The position numbers and the translations under genes were made by a program. DNA of 64,000 bases from Cerioporus squamosus (taxonomy: Eukaryota; Basidiomycota; Agaricomycetes; Polyporales; Polyporaceae): NCBI GenBank assembly GCA_022592435.1, contig JABYQS010000013.1:248001-312000 (forward strand), in the 5' to 3' direction. Positions within the stretch are counted from its first letter, which is position 1, and every line of letters starts with the position of its first letter. The notes below the pieces were generated by a model that did not search any database, was not told the origin of the DNA, and saw only the letters and a list, made by a program, of their open reading frames with translations. This document shows, one piece after another, positions 9,988 through 20,979 of the stretch.

Positions 9988-11563
9988 CTACTCCTGGCCC
10001 TCAGCGGCCTCAGCGGCCTGCGGCTGCTGCCTCTGCTTCTTCTTGCTCACCGCCTTCCTCCTCCGCCCGCCTGCCATCGTCGTCGCCGTCGCCCGCCCGT
10101 TCTTCAGACTCCCCGAGCCCTCCTTCGGAGTCGCCGCACCGCTCCCCGGTGCATCTGAGACCGTACCCGACGCGTCGTCCGAGTCCTCGCCCTCCGCCGA
10201 GCCAGTGCTCTCTATCGCGGATCCATCGCGCCTAGTCACTTTGCTCACCAGCCCGGTCACAAGGGACAGGAACCACTGTATTCTTGATCGATGGAGCCAC
10301 CGCCGTCTCGCTGTCCACCGGAAGCAGGCTCCCATCTCGCTCGAGCTGGCGCAGAACAAGGTTACGACATGGCCCACTAGCCGCAGACACGCCACCGGAC
10401 TACTCACGATATAGACGTCGTTTCCCTCCACTACCATGTCCACCATCCGGCCAGGGATCACGTTCCCGTCTTCATCCAGCCGCGGCGACCCTCCAAGGTT
10501 CACCTTGACCTGTCAAGTATCGTAAGTCGAGGTCCCATGATTCCGCACGTCGCACGAGTGCAAATTCTCCACCAGAGTTCGAAACGCACCTTTCTCTGTC
10601 CTTGCCCCGGGGTCAGCTTCGCGCCCCAAGCAGCCTGGCGCGCCTGCCCTATAATCCACTCTATCCGTTTCAGGTCCCGATTATAGTTCATCTTCTGTAC
10701 GAGGTACTGTATCCCGGAGCTACTGAGAATCAAGAACACTATCACCGTCTGCAGCGCGTGCGCGTCCATGTGAGCACCAGAATCAATCAGCAAACGTTCG
10801 CATGGCAAACGCCCAGTCTGGAGTCATCGAATAAACGACCACTCACCCCAAGCCCAGGACGGAATCTAGAATAGTAGTAGCCGGTCCCGCGCCAGACGGG
10901 GACGCCGTTCTTGTAGAAGAAGTCATACCTGGCGGGTAATAGTGCAATGAATCAGAGAAGCGTCCCTCGGCGCGCGCGTGCGAGGACGTACCGTTCGCGT
11001 TTGGCGGGGTCCCGGAGAATGGCCGCGACCACCCCGAGCCGGGCAAACCGCTCATGCGCATTCTTGACACCCTTGTTTTTGTCCGGGCTGTCGCGATGAT
11101 CGCGTCAGTATAGGGACACGCCCACGACCACGAGGGCTCCTCAGGAAGGGACGTACTGCAGCTGGAGACTCTTCTTCCTGTATGCTTTCGAGATCTCCTG
11201 CGTCGTCGCGGTGGGGGACAGGTCTAGCCAGGAGTAGAAGGTGGTCCCCTTGCCTGCAAAGCAGCGGGGGCGTCAGAAACAGGAACAGGGATGAGGGGGG
11301 TGCGTATGTGTTGCAGTCCTGACCTTCGGCCGCTTCGAGTGCGCTGACGAGGTCGAAGATTTCATGGTCCTCCTATATCTCCGGTCTCAGAGCCCTGCTA
11401 GAGCACGCCGGAGGGCTGCGTACCTTGGTCCAGCTACATAGTCCCACATGCGTTACACGTCAACATCCATGTGCACGCTCGGCCCTGCCGAGAAACAGGG
11501 ACGTACGCGCATACAGCCGTTACCAGAACAGCCAAGAATGCAATGAGGTGAAGCAACCTCATC
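9988..11563 (-). CDS. ERJ5: ER membrane J-domain protein (Erj5-like)
   Basis: A multi-exon gene read from 11563 down to the stop at 9988. The first exon encodes a signal-peptide-like start ([14 protein letters not shown]). It is followed by a tiny exon and [17 protein letters not shown], then a J domain: [31 protein letters not shown] with the HPD motif rebuilt across an intron, and [21 protein letters not shown] membrane span follows ([17 protein letters not shown]), and then a long cytosolic tail ending in a basic [16 protein letters not shown] segment. This signal, J domain, membrane span, tail order matches yeast Erj5, an ER co-chaperone for Hsp70. The first exon boundary does not keep frame as read: one base too many lies in a TTT run near 11520-11523, or a GC donor is used. 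Confidence 0.75.
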
Positions 11564-11850
11564 GCGTCCGTTCGAGGTTTGTAGGTCCGTGCCGAGGGTT
11601 GTACCAGGGGAAGAGTGGTCGTGGAGAGACTCGCGGTGGCTACGACACACCGTCAAGGGCGCGAGCGCGTTTCGCCTTCGATCACTGGTCCCGCTCGGCC
11701 ACGTGGTTATCTTATCTTTGTGCGCCTAAGTGCGTTTGCATGCCATCAGGCTGCCGCCTGCTGCTGCCAGTGCCATCTGCTCGTTCGTACTAGTCTACTA
11801 GAGAGTACTTATCGCTGACGGCGTAGTGTGGTTTCTCTTCCTTGACAAGG

Positions 11851-14186
11851 ATGGCGCCTCGTCGCAAGTGTCCGGTCTGTGGCTCTCGGCAATGGCACAA
11901 GGAGCCCTCAAGTGGGCTCGTTACGTGCAGCGAAGGCCACGTTCTCCAGGCAAGGACGCTGCCAGTGATAGCACTCCCGCTTGCAAGCTGACTTGGAATT
12001 CGGACATTAGAATTACAGGAACGAGACCAGGGAGGTCACCGAGCTCGGCCCTCACGCCGTGAGGAAACGCACGCTCAAATCGCAACGGAAGAAACAAGAG
12101 CGGCTCACTGACGCAGACCCAAAACGTCCGTTACTCTCTCCTCGTCTGAGCTCCAGAGACGAATTGCTGACGGGAAGCAGTATATCATGGAGAGCGGGCG
12201 CGCTATCATTACTTCCAGTGCTTGCAACTCTTCCTTCGCATGCAAGTCGCAGCGCTCACCCGATTGTGGCAACTCCCGCCAGAATTCGAAGTGAGTTGCC
12301 CCATCTGTATGCGCTCGAGATGCGCTTGGGTCTAACGACGGGTCGCAGAAAGTTTGCAGGGATGTATGGGCTCTCCACCTCTCTCTACTTCCCAATCCGC
12401 CGGTTCCGGAGCCCCTGCTACACCTGAAGGACGCGGGAGCCCAGGACCAATCTTCAGAAACCGCCACAGAAAGGCCGGGCAAGCCCGCAAAGGCGAGAGT
12501 GTCCCGCGAGAGCGACGATGACGACCGCAAGAGTGGCTCTTCCTCGTCCTCGTCTTCGGGCTCAGAGTCTGAGGAGTCGGGCGAGGATTCTGAACTCGAC
12601 AGACTTATGCGCGAGAACTCGGAATCCCCGTCTTCTGACGACGAGGGCCACACCGAGTCCCGCAAGCATAGCTCCGCTCACGTCAGCAAGAAGAAGAAGC
12701 GGACGTTTGGGCGACACAACCACGACGAGCCTGCGAGTACTGTCTCAGTGCTGGTGGTCGCATGCTGGACGCTCCGGCTGCCGGTGATATACATGGACTT
12801 CGTCAGGTCCGCCATTCTCGCTCGGGCAACGACAGTGGAGGTGTACTGACTTACATCCAGGTTGATAGAGAGCTACGACCTGCCCTACCTGGATGCACTG
12901 CGCCTTCTTCCGGAGAACATGGTGCGGCACCTGAGGAAGCAGACGATTCAGGCCTTGTCGCCACATGTGAGTATTCCCAGCATTGCTCCGCGCTCATGGA
13001 TAACATGATGACACGAACAGTACCCGCCCACACCTCTCCACCTCCATACCCTCACATCCCGCTTAGCGAAGCTGCTGTACTCGACATACGACGTCTATAC
13101 GCCCGAAATGAACGCCCCTCCGATTTTGTGGCAGGCTGTGCGTGCTCTTCAGGGCCTGCGTACGTCTCGGTGCCCTTGCCTCATCCCATGGTTCTGACTC
13201 TGCACCAGCCACACTATACGTGATGACGAAGAAGCTTGCACGCGTCGTTTCGATCCCCTTGACGTTGCACAGATCTCTCGCGCCAGAGCTCGTGCGCAAG
13301 AAGAAGAAGGACCCGGCCTACCACAAACACGACAGCGCTGTCCCGGAGGTGGCCCTCGTCGCCGCTGTCATCGTGGTCATGAAGATGGTGTACGGCCTCG
13401 ACGGCAAGCCAAGGTACGGGCACCACGGCTATGCATCGTTTGCGCTTTCGGGCTCACCGGCGACTGACCGCTGCAATGCAGACGGCCACGCGAGAAGACC
13501 GATCTTGCCTGCGCGCTCCCCGCCCTTCCGGAGCTCATCCAAGCGATTCATGACGCCGAAGCAGTCGACCTGAAACACGCCCCTGCGTACTCCCTGGAGA
13601 CCAACCGGCGAGTATTGCGCGTGCCGGCGCTCGTTGAAAGATGGTCCTGTGCTGACGAGGCGATACTTCAGGTCTGCTCTTGACATGGACGATAAGATGC
13701 TGGATGACTACTTGGCGTTTTGTGAGAAGGCGCTCCTTCCCCGAGAAGACAGACTGCCTCGTAAGTCAATACCGTAGATCCTATTCAAAGCTGTTCCTGT
13801 ATCGAACATGCACAGCGCGCAACGCAACGACAGATCAGTTTCCTTTGGGTCGCCCGTCGAGGCCGCCGACTCCGACTGGCCCGAGCGACCAGGAGCAGCC
13901 GACGGAGGGGGACGGCTTCCCTGGGGTTAACATGTCAGCCAACTCAATCGACACGAAGAGCGATGTTCTCCGACCGGGCGAGCAGTATACGATCTACAAC
14001 ACCCAAGACATCCTCGGATCGCTCCCCGACGACATGGAATTGGTGATCGCACGTGCAGCGAAATGGGCAGGCGTGGACGACGCGTACGTGTCCGGTGTCG
14101 TGGAACGCTTTGAACGTAGGGTCGTCCGGTGGTGGGATAACGCGAAGAGGAGGGAACGAGAGAAACGAGCCGCAGCATCGGAATGA
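11851..14186 (+). CDS. RRN7: RNA polymerase I initiation factor Rrn7 (TAF1B/TFIIB-like)
   Basis: The protein opens with a zinc ribbon, CPVCGSRQWHKEPSSG then TCSEGH, as in Rrn7/TAF1B, the TFIIB-like subunit of the core factor that recruits Pol I to rDNA. Cyclin-like regions follow (RYHYFQCLQLFLRMQV, VCRDVWALHL). A Ser/Asp/Glu-rich insert (SSSSSSSGSESEES) and then conserved helices come next (YDLPYLDALRLLPENM; APPILWQAVRALQGLP; AVIVVMKMVYGLDGKPR). The C-terminus ends NAKRREREKRAAASE. The first intron has a GC donor (11950-12010, CAG|GCAAGG...TTAG). Around 13,591-13,600 the frame must change by one base before a 60-nt intron (13612-13671) to reach LDMDDKMLDDYLAF; see findings. The gene has about eight introns. 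Confidence 0.88.
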
Positions 14187-15272
14187 ACAGTGTACTCGAT
14201 AGAGTATTCCCCAGTAAGTGACCGACCAAGTCTGCAAGCGCGGTAATGCTGAGGTCCATTGTCAGGGGCATCGCAAACGCAATGACCACCGCTTTACACT
14301 TGAATTGTGTAAGGTTATCTCGGGTTCCGTTTACTCGCCGTCTGTACATGCCAGTGGGTGATGTGCGGGCGGGATGAGGCGGGACCGGCGTTCAGGACCA
14401 ATTCACGCAGCACAGGTCCATCTATAACGCCTGCCAAAATCGGACAAGCTTCTTCCTTCGCGTGGCATTAACCGAGAGGCGGCCCCGAGGCACTTGCACC
14501 CTGGGAGGCTGTGCTCCCCGACGTTCCCTCCATTCCAACTGTTCAAACAACAAGAACGATCCGAAACGCCATGGAACTGCCTTCCGCAAGTGCGTATTGT
14601 CTCCCGCACCAAGAACAACGCTCGCATCCAACTCGCATCGTCGCTGACGCATACCATAAGGCGGCGTATAATCCGTCGATACCGCCGACGATGTCGCCCA
14701 AATCACTCGTTTAATCCAAAATCAGCGCTGGAAGATCACAAAATAGCATAAAGATGCGTATTGAACGCCCCAGAGAGTGTACCGGAGGACGTTACGCCTC
14801 AGGGACAACCCTGTGCGAGCGCGTCGCCCGCCTTCCGAGCGCAAGGGCATCACCGCCACTTGCCGGGTGGTGCATTGCTATTGGTTCTGTAGTCGCATTC
14901 CCGCCGCAAGGCTCGCGCCCCATCACAGCACTCGGTCAGGTCGGGTGTGGGTCGTCCGGAAATGCTGCGTTCCTTTCTCTTCGACCGACGTATTGCAGAT
15001 CACTCAGGCAGGCGCATCTGGTACGCCGCGCCATTGGTACGCCAATGTGCGCCAGGTCCGTACACGCGTCTGGGTTCGGCGTCGAGCTACCGGCGTCCTC
15101 AGGTTTCATTGGTATCTTGTGTGTACCGACCCCGCGGGACAGGATAAGGGCCTGAGGATAAAAGGGAGGGTGCACGAGCCGTCAAACAGCACCCCGCTCT
15201 TCTCCCACTTTCTCCCCCTTTCATCTTTCACCACTCCCCCCTACTCCGTCACCCATTTCTTCCTTGTTCACG
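14187..15272. promoter_or_regulatory. Intergenic region; promoter of the cupin gene
   Basis: About 1.1 kb with no convincing exon on either strand. Near its right end GATAAAAG (15157-15164), about 110 bp before the cupin start, is a plausible TATA element. A CT-rich leader (about 15195-15270) runs up to the ATG, a pattern typical of strongly expressed basidiomycete genes. The left part probably holds the 3' UTR of RRN7. Confidence 0.45.
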
Positions 15273-16481
15273 ATGTCCTCCGCTGCTGAGAAGGTCGCCG
15301 CTCTCCGCGCTGCTCCCCTGCAGGTCGACCGCATCAAGATCCTCGCCGACGACAAGGACGTGAGTGCAACCACACCCATCAGTCAAAATCACCCAAGCTG
15401 ACTTGCTCTCTTCCAGTTCGTCTTTGACTTCTTCAACAGTACGGCTACGAAGGGTGCTGGCGGCAGCACTGTCGGTGCCACCGCTGGCAACTTCCCTGCT
15501 CTCGTCAACAATGGTTCGTCGATTCGCACTGTTCTGCTGCCCAACCCACAGCTGACTCTCATACCAGGCTTGGCCATGACCCTCGGGTTGCTGGGCCCCT
15601 GTGGCATGAACACACCTCACACGCACCCGCGTGCTACTGAGATGCTCTATGTCATCAACGGTACCCTCACCAGTGGCATGATTGCGGAGAACGGTGCTCG
15701 CATGGTAGCCAACACCCTCAACGCTGGCCAGGCGCAGATCTTCCTTCAGGGCTCCATCCACTTCCAGCAGAACGAACTCTGCGACCCCGTCATGTTCATC
15801 GCCGCCCTCAACAACGAGGACCCGGGTGTCGAGTCCATCGCCCAGCGCTGTGAGTAGCAACCACCAAGTCTCTTCTCCTGTCTTCAACATTGACATCTTC
15901 CTCAGACTTCGGTCTTCCCCCTGACGTCGTCGCGGCGTCTCTTGGTGACCTTGGCGTCCAGGAGGTCACTGGTATTGAGGCTATGGTACGCCACTCATGT
16001 TTTGCCGCCCTACCACTACCGCTCACACACTGGCCCCCGCCACCAGATCCCAGACAACATCGCCCTCGGCCGCCAGGAGTGCCTCGACCGCTGCGGCCTC
16101 AAGCGCGGCGACCAGCCGCACGCCCAGCTCCAGCCGCCCATCAGCACGACCTCCTCGACCTGGCCCGCGAGCAAGACCGTCTCCTACGCGCCCTCGTCCA
16201 CGCATTACACGCGCAACGTCCAGTCGACGGGCAACGTCTTCGGTGCGCTCGCCGAGGACGCGACGACGGTCGCGTCCAACGGCGGCATCTCCAACGGCGT
16301 CCTCATCGCCCTCATCGTCGTCGTCGGCGCCATGGCCCTCGGCTACATCGTCATCGGTGCCTTCTGGCTCGTCGGCCGCCGCAGGCAGAAGAAGGAGCAG
16401 GCCAACCGCTGGTACGTCCGCCCCGAGATGGCCGGCCGCTCTCTCGTCCCGACGGAGGAGAAGTATGATGCGCCCCAGTGA
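15273..16481 (+). CDS. Germin/spherulin-like cupin with C-terminal membrane span
   Basis: Five exons (15273-15359, 15417-15513, 15568-15849, 15906-15985, 16047-16481) close in frame to 326 aa. A single cupin_1 domain carries the metal-binding motif HTHPRATE (HxHxxxxE) and the second motif GSIHFQQN, as in germins and spherulin 1A. After about residue 182 a Ser/Thr-rich linker leads to a hydrophobic span at about residues 267-292 (LIALIVVVGAMALGYIVIGA). A basic stop-transfer GRRRQKKE and a short tail ending EEKYDAPQ follow. There is no obvious N-terminal signal peptide (MSSAAEKVAALRAAP), unlike secreted spherulins. Candidate activities in the family include oxalate oxidase or superoxide dismutase, but substrate cannot be assigned. 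The CT-rich leader suggests high expression. Confidence 0.85.
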
Positions 16482-18021
16482 GCGCGTGCGGCTCCGGTCG
16501 TGCCGGGGACAGACGGCCAGTAATGGTACTGGCGTGGGTCTTGCTGTTGTGTAGAGGCAGTTGCCACCGTACTCTTTCTCTTTCTTCTCTAATGGACTTC
16601 TCACAGCTGTAGCCTATCCTTCTTTTTCTGTTTTCATAGCGGGGACACTCTAACGGACTACTTAATGCTATCATGGCCTGACGCCTCACGGCACTTATCT
16701 CCCCTGCGTGCTCCGCCTGTGGCAGACCTTCGCTGCACCGGTAACTCAACGCACCCACTGATAGAGGCCGCCCTTGCGTGCCTCGATCGGGGAGACTTCC
16801 GGAACGGATTCGCGATACGCGTTAGTACCGCCGCACGCGTATCTGCCAACAGCTGCAGATAAGTACAGGCTAGAGAGTCGACTTCTCCAGACTTCTCCGC
16901 ACCCGGGACGAGCAGAGATAGCGTTGTGGGTGCTTGTAGGTCCTCCAAATCGCATCTACGCGAACCGCGGTTCCGCGCTGATGTCAACGTCGCCGTCGGA
17001 CCCCGGGATGAACCTACCTGCAGCTGCATATCCGAGCTCGATCGTGTAGTGGTGATCCGTCGCACTCCTCGCATCTCGAGATCCAAATTTGCATTCCGCC
17101 CTTGTCCGACTGCGACTCCTCCACGACAGTGTAGTAATGTACCGGTAACTCTGAGAGAGAGCTCAGCTGCAGGGCTTTCTCTCTCTCTTCCGACTCTACA
17201 CGACGCCCAAGACACGCAGCAAGAAGTGACGACGGACGGTATCAGCCGCTTTCTGACTTCTTTACTACAACGTAAACCACCGCTACCTACAGTATGAAAC
17301 GGAAACGCACACAAAAAACGAACAGTAACACAGCTCGCCGACAGCTACCGCGGTGATAAACGAGAGGGCGACAACGAGGGGCTACCAACAACCCAGTAAG
17401 AAGCGAAGGAGAAGGCGGGAAACGAAACGAGGACCAAAATACTTATAGTAGAGCATCCATGGAAAGTGCGCGGGCATTCCTACAGTATTGTATACGTAAC
17501 AGACTACTAAGGCGAGCGGGGCATGACGGGCGTGCGAGGTGCGGCAGCGGGGATGGGGCAAGAGACTCGGAGACTCGGGAGATGAGAGTGTGCGCTCGAT
17601 GTCCGATGTCCGGTATGCGGTATGCGGTATGAGAGCGGGAAGGCATGTTGTGTGGGTGTGTGTGCGTATGTGAAAAATTGTACGGGATGCATGAGCAGGA
17701 GAATTGACTAGTAATTGTGGGTGTAAATAGCTAGGTGGTGGAGAGCGGGAGAAACGCGAAGTTATGGAAAGTGGGGGGAAAATGCAATGCCGGAGCTGCT
17801 CGCGGGACAATACAAGAAAGGAAAGCGAGCGAATAAAGGTCAGGTATAAGACAGACGACGGAGGATGCATGCGTGCCAACGTCCAAGATTAAGTGTTGTT
17901 TTGGTGAGCGTACGTATGCGGTATTGTCCAGGTATGAAGCGTGGATTGGAGGAGAGACACGCATGTGGGAGGGCGACGAGAAGGAGGATGTGAACGTTGC
18001 CACGAGGGAAGGGTGCTATGG
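16482..18021. other. Convergent intergenic region with short repeats
   Basis: About 1.5 kb between two converging stops with no recognisable gene. It contains local simple repeats: GGTATGC repeated three times near 17611-17632, GAGACTCGG repeated near 17563-17580, and a TG-rich run near 17650-17670. It is probably 3' UTR plus neutral spacer. Confidence 0.5.
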
Positions 18022-19715
18022 TCATGAGATCATTGTCTGTCGCCTTCCAGAATTCGGCCGACTGATGTTTTCAAAGCCTGTCTTCGGTTGCCCCCACGAC
18101 GAGCGTGCCTGTGGGAATGCCGGCGGAGGGTGCGTCGGAAATGAAGAGCTATGCGAAGCTGCAGGTGGGCGGTGTGAACTCGAGCTGGAGGGTGCCGGAG
18201 CCCTGGAACTTCGCCTCTCATCTGTGTGGCTGCGATGGGTCGGCGGACGGGTCGGTACATCGCCGCTCGACGTGCGCTGGTGGTGGGCGCGGGTCGGACG
18301 GGGACTGGACTCCGACCGCGGCAGTGACGGCGCACGCGCCGACGCCGACGAGCCCCGCGCCTCTGACATGCGGTTGACACGTTCCGAGCTGCCAGTCGCA
18401 GGTAGGTTCTGTCTGCCCAGCGTGGGTGAGGAACTCTGCGAGCGTACAGGAGAGCTTGTTCGACTGCTGCTCTGCCCTGGTGACCGGGGACCATACTGTT
18501 GCATCATGAATGGTGGCGAGGGAGGTAGGAGGGGCATGTCCATGCCGATGCCGAACATCTGGGGCATCTGCATGGGCATACCCATGGGCATCGCCGACAT
18601 AGGCATAGGCATAGGCATGCTCGGGCTCATGTTCATGGGCCACACCGCTGGCAGAGGAGGGATCGGGACATGCTGGCTCTGTCGTCGAGACCCGCCGCTC
18701 TCGGACACCATGGACCCGCGGCGGCTGCCACTGCCGCTCGGACGGCGCTCACGAGAGCGTACGTCTTGCTGCGAAGACGATGGTGTTGGCACGCCGGAGT
18801 GCATCGAAGGCGGACGAGAGCCGGGAGCAGAGCCTGTACCGTAGACGCTGTTGGGCCGTGAATCCGCTGGAGAGCCAGAGCCGGAGCTCGAGCCTTGGCG
18901 GGACGGCTTAGGCATCGCATGCAACGAATCGGAGTTTGACCGGGGCATGTGAGGGTGCGCCGCAGGATCGTACGCGGTTCGCGAGTGCGAGCTTGAACCT
19001 TCCCGCTCTGGTCGGGGCCGCTCGTTGCGATCCCACTGCCCCGTGGCCAGACCGTCGCCCGCCATCGCACCGAAGCCGTACCGCTGACTGTCGCGTCTGC
19101 TGCGTGCGGCGGCGACTTCGTCAGCATATATCCTCTTCTTGCGCTCTTCTTCCATCACACGTTTCTCGCGCTCCCACGCCGCGCGCTCCTCCTCCCACTT
19201 CCGTTTCTCCTCCTCATGTCGCAGACGTTCGTCTTCGTGCTTGCGACGCTCCCGTTCCGCCTGCAGGAAGCGCGCCTTCTCCTCGCGTTTCCTCTTGATC
19301 CGCATCACATAGCCGAGCGGGATCTGGTCTTCTTTCTCCTCTTCGGCGAAGCGTACTCCCTGTTTCAGAGCGGACTTGAGAGGAGGCGGTGGGGGAGATG
19401 ACGCTGATGGAGGAGGGGAAGCAGCAGACGATGGAGGGTTGACGGGCGAACCCACAGCGGTAGACGCTGCCGATGGCACCGGTGAGACCACCGCTGTGCT
19501 AGGCGTGGGTGGAGATGCCGACGCCGCTTCCATCCTGAGCGGAGACGGGGATGCCCTGTACGACTGTCCGCGTGATTGGGACGGCGGCAGGGCTAAGAAA
19601 GACGTGTGGAATGGTCAGCAGCATGCAAGGCGTAGACGCGGAGAAACTCACTGCTGGACTGAGCTTGCTTAGGAGGAGGATTGGGAGCAGCAGCGGTAGA
19701 GGTTGGCGAGGGCAT
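18022..19715 (-). CDS. Low-complexity protein with charged coiled coil and Met-rich tract
   Basis: Two exons, 19652-19715 and 18022-19592, are joined by a 59-nt GTGAGT...CTTAG intron and close in frame to 544 aa. The N-terminal part is Ser/Pro-rich. Next is a conserved-looking motif, LKSALKQGVRFAEEEKEDQ then PLGYVMRIKRKREEK. A long Arg/Glu/Lys coiled coil of about 80 residues follows (EERAAWEREKRVMEEERKKR). The middle and C-terminal thirds are disordered and Ser/Arg/Pro-rich. They include a Met/Pro tract (SPSMPMPMPMSAMPMGMPMQ) encoded near 18,550-18,650. I do not recognise the function. The start at 19715 overlaps the last 47 bp of the next gene on the same strand, which is unusual; translation could instead begin at the Met at 19533. 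Confidence 0.7.
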
Positions 19716-20886
19716 GGTTGCTGGGAAGGTGGCTGACGGACGACGAAGGGCTGAGGGCCGTGGGTGACTGAGTAAGGGCAGGGGCCAGGTCCAACGTGAG
19801 CTGTGTGTCTAAGCGTAAATAGCCCAGTGCCGAGGCGTCCGGGGCGGCTGTTTGTCCATGCTGGTCGGAAGGAACGTTGTCCTCGTACAGGTCTGCGAGC
19901 AGTTCCAGCGTCATCGAGAACTCGAGGGCAGCGACACCAAACCCGGTTGCGGGTGCAACGCGGGTCCACTGTGGTTCAGAATGGGGGCTGGCCGGTATAT
20001 TCTCGGCGAGGAGGACGAGCGTTCTGTCCTCGAAGCACGGACGCTCGACCCATCTCCTGAGTCCTACGGAATGCGATCGTACGCGTCCTACACGCACGGC
20101 AACGTCGTCCATATGCAGTTCAAGGCGCTCCTTGATAGCATTCCTGCGGCCTGCGAACGGCGCAATGGAACGAGCCTCCGCTGGGGATAGATCGCCGCAG
20201 TGGAGGCGGCGCTGAAGCTTCTTGCGGTGCATTGTAGTCTCCAGAGAGTCGGAACAGGGGAGACTGCGGCGGGGATTGCACGATCTTGGAAACATTGGGC
20301 GACCGGGTACGTGCAGCAGAGGCGGCGGGGCGTAGGGAAGCCGAAGGTTGTTTGACGTCAATGCGAGAAGGTAGGCAGGAGCAGTAAGCGGGACAGCGCG
20401 CTCCGGAGCCTTTGGGAGATCTGGAGCGATGGAGGACTCTTCTGTCGACGACTCGTCCTCCGTGTCCAGCGTGGACGGGGTGGCAGGAGAACGAGGCGCG
20501 ACGGGGAAACGCGTGCGATCATGGGGCGCGGGCTCGAGATGGTGGAACGAACCTAGACGGGGATCAACAGGTGGGAGAGAAAGCCATGCCTTGTTCGCCG
20601 GAGCCCTGAGGAGGGAGCCACGGTCATCGTCCGGGGTGGTGGGAGCGCCGCTCGAGGACGAAGACGAGGAGGGCGGATGCAGCTCTGTGCTGCTGAGACG
20701 GTTGACGACGGGATCGACGGGGGGCTTGCTCTTGCGTGAGAGGGAACGGAAGAAGCGTTTGGACGAGGACGGCTTGGCGGTGGACTGAGCAGCGTCCGTG
20801 GAAGTTGCAGCAGAGGCTGCGGTGGAGGAGGCAGCGTCGGACCTGTCGGTACGCTTGGACGCGAAGACCGCGGCGATGCGGCGCAT
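19669..20886 (-). CDS. Hypothetical protein, 405 aa, Ser/Pro-rich
   Basis: A single open frame from MRRIAAVFASKRTDRSD to a stop at 19669. The first 150 residues are Ser/Thr/Ala-rich and basic (KRFFRSLSRKSKPPVD), with an acidic DTEDESSTEESS patch. A more ordered C-terminal half follows (LRLPYAPPPLLHVPG; RKKLQRRLHCGDLSPAEA; AALEFSMTLELLADLYEDN), suggesting a folded region. I do not recognise the family. The 3' end overlaps the start of the downstream gene by 47 bp, so one boundary is probably wrong: a late intron here could move the stop or even fuse the two genes. The whole frame is long for chance in this GC-rich DNA, but GC-rich DNA also favours long open frames. Confidence 0.5.
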   Translation of the reverse strand: MRRIAAVFASKRTDRSDAASSTAASAATSTDAAQSTAKPSSSKRFFRSLSRKSKPPVDPVVNRLSSTELHPPSSSSSSSGAPTTPDDDRGSLLRAPANKAWLSLPPVDPRLGSFHHLEPAPHDRTRFPVAPRSPATPSTLDTEDESSTEESSIAPDLPKAPERAVPLTAPAYLLALTSNNLRLPYAPPPLLHVPGRPMFPRSCNPRRSLPCSDSLETTMHRKKLQRRLHCGDLSPAEARSIAPFAGRRNAIKERLELHMDDVAVRVGRVRSHSVGLRRWVERPCFEDRTLVLLAENIPASPHSEPQWTRVAPATGFGVAALEFSMTLELLADLYEDNVPSDQHGQTAAPDASALGYLRLDTQLTLDLAPALTQSPTALSPSSSVSHLPSNHALANLYRCCSQSSS

Positions 20887-20947
20887 GGGCTCGGCGGGCG
20901 TGGAGGGCTGGGGATGAGGGAGAGATCAGGCGTCGAGAGGGCGCATC

Positions 20948-20979
<32 letters not shown>

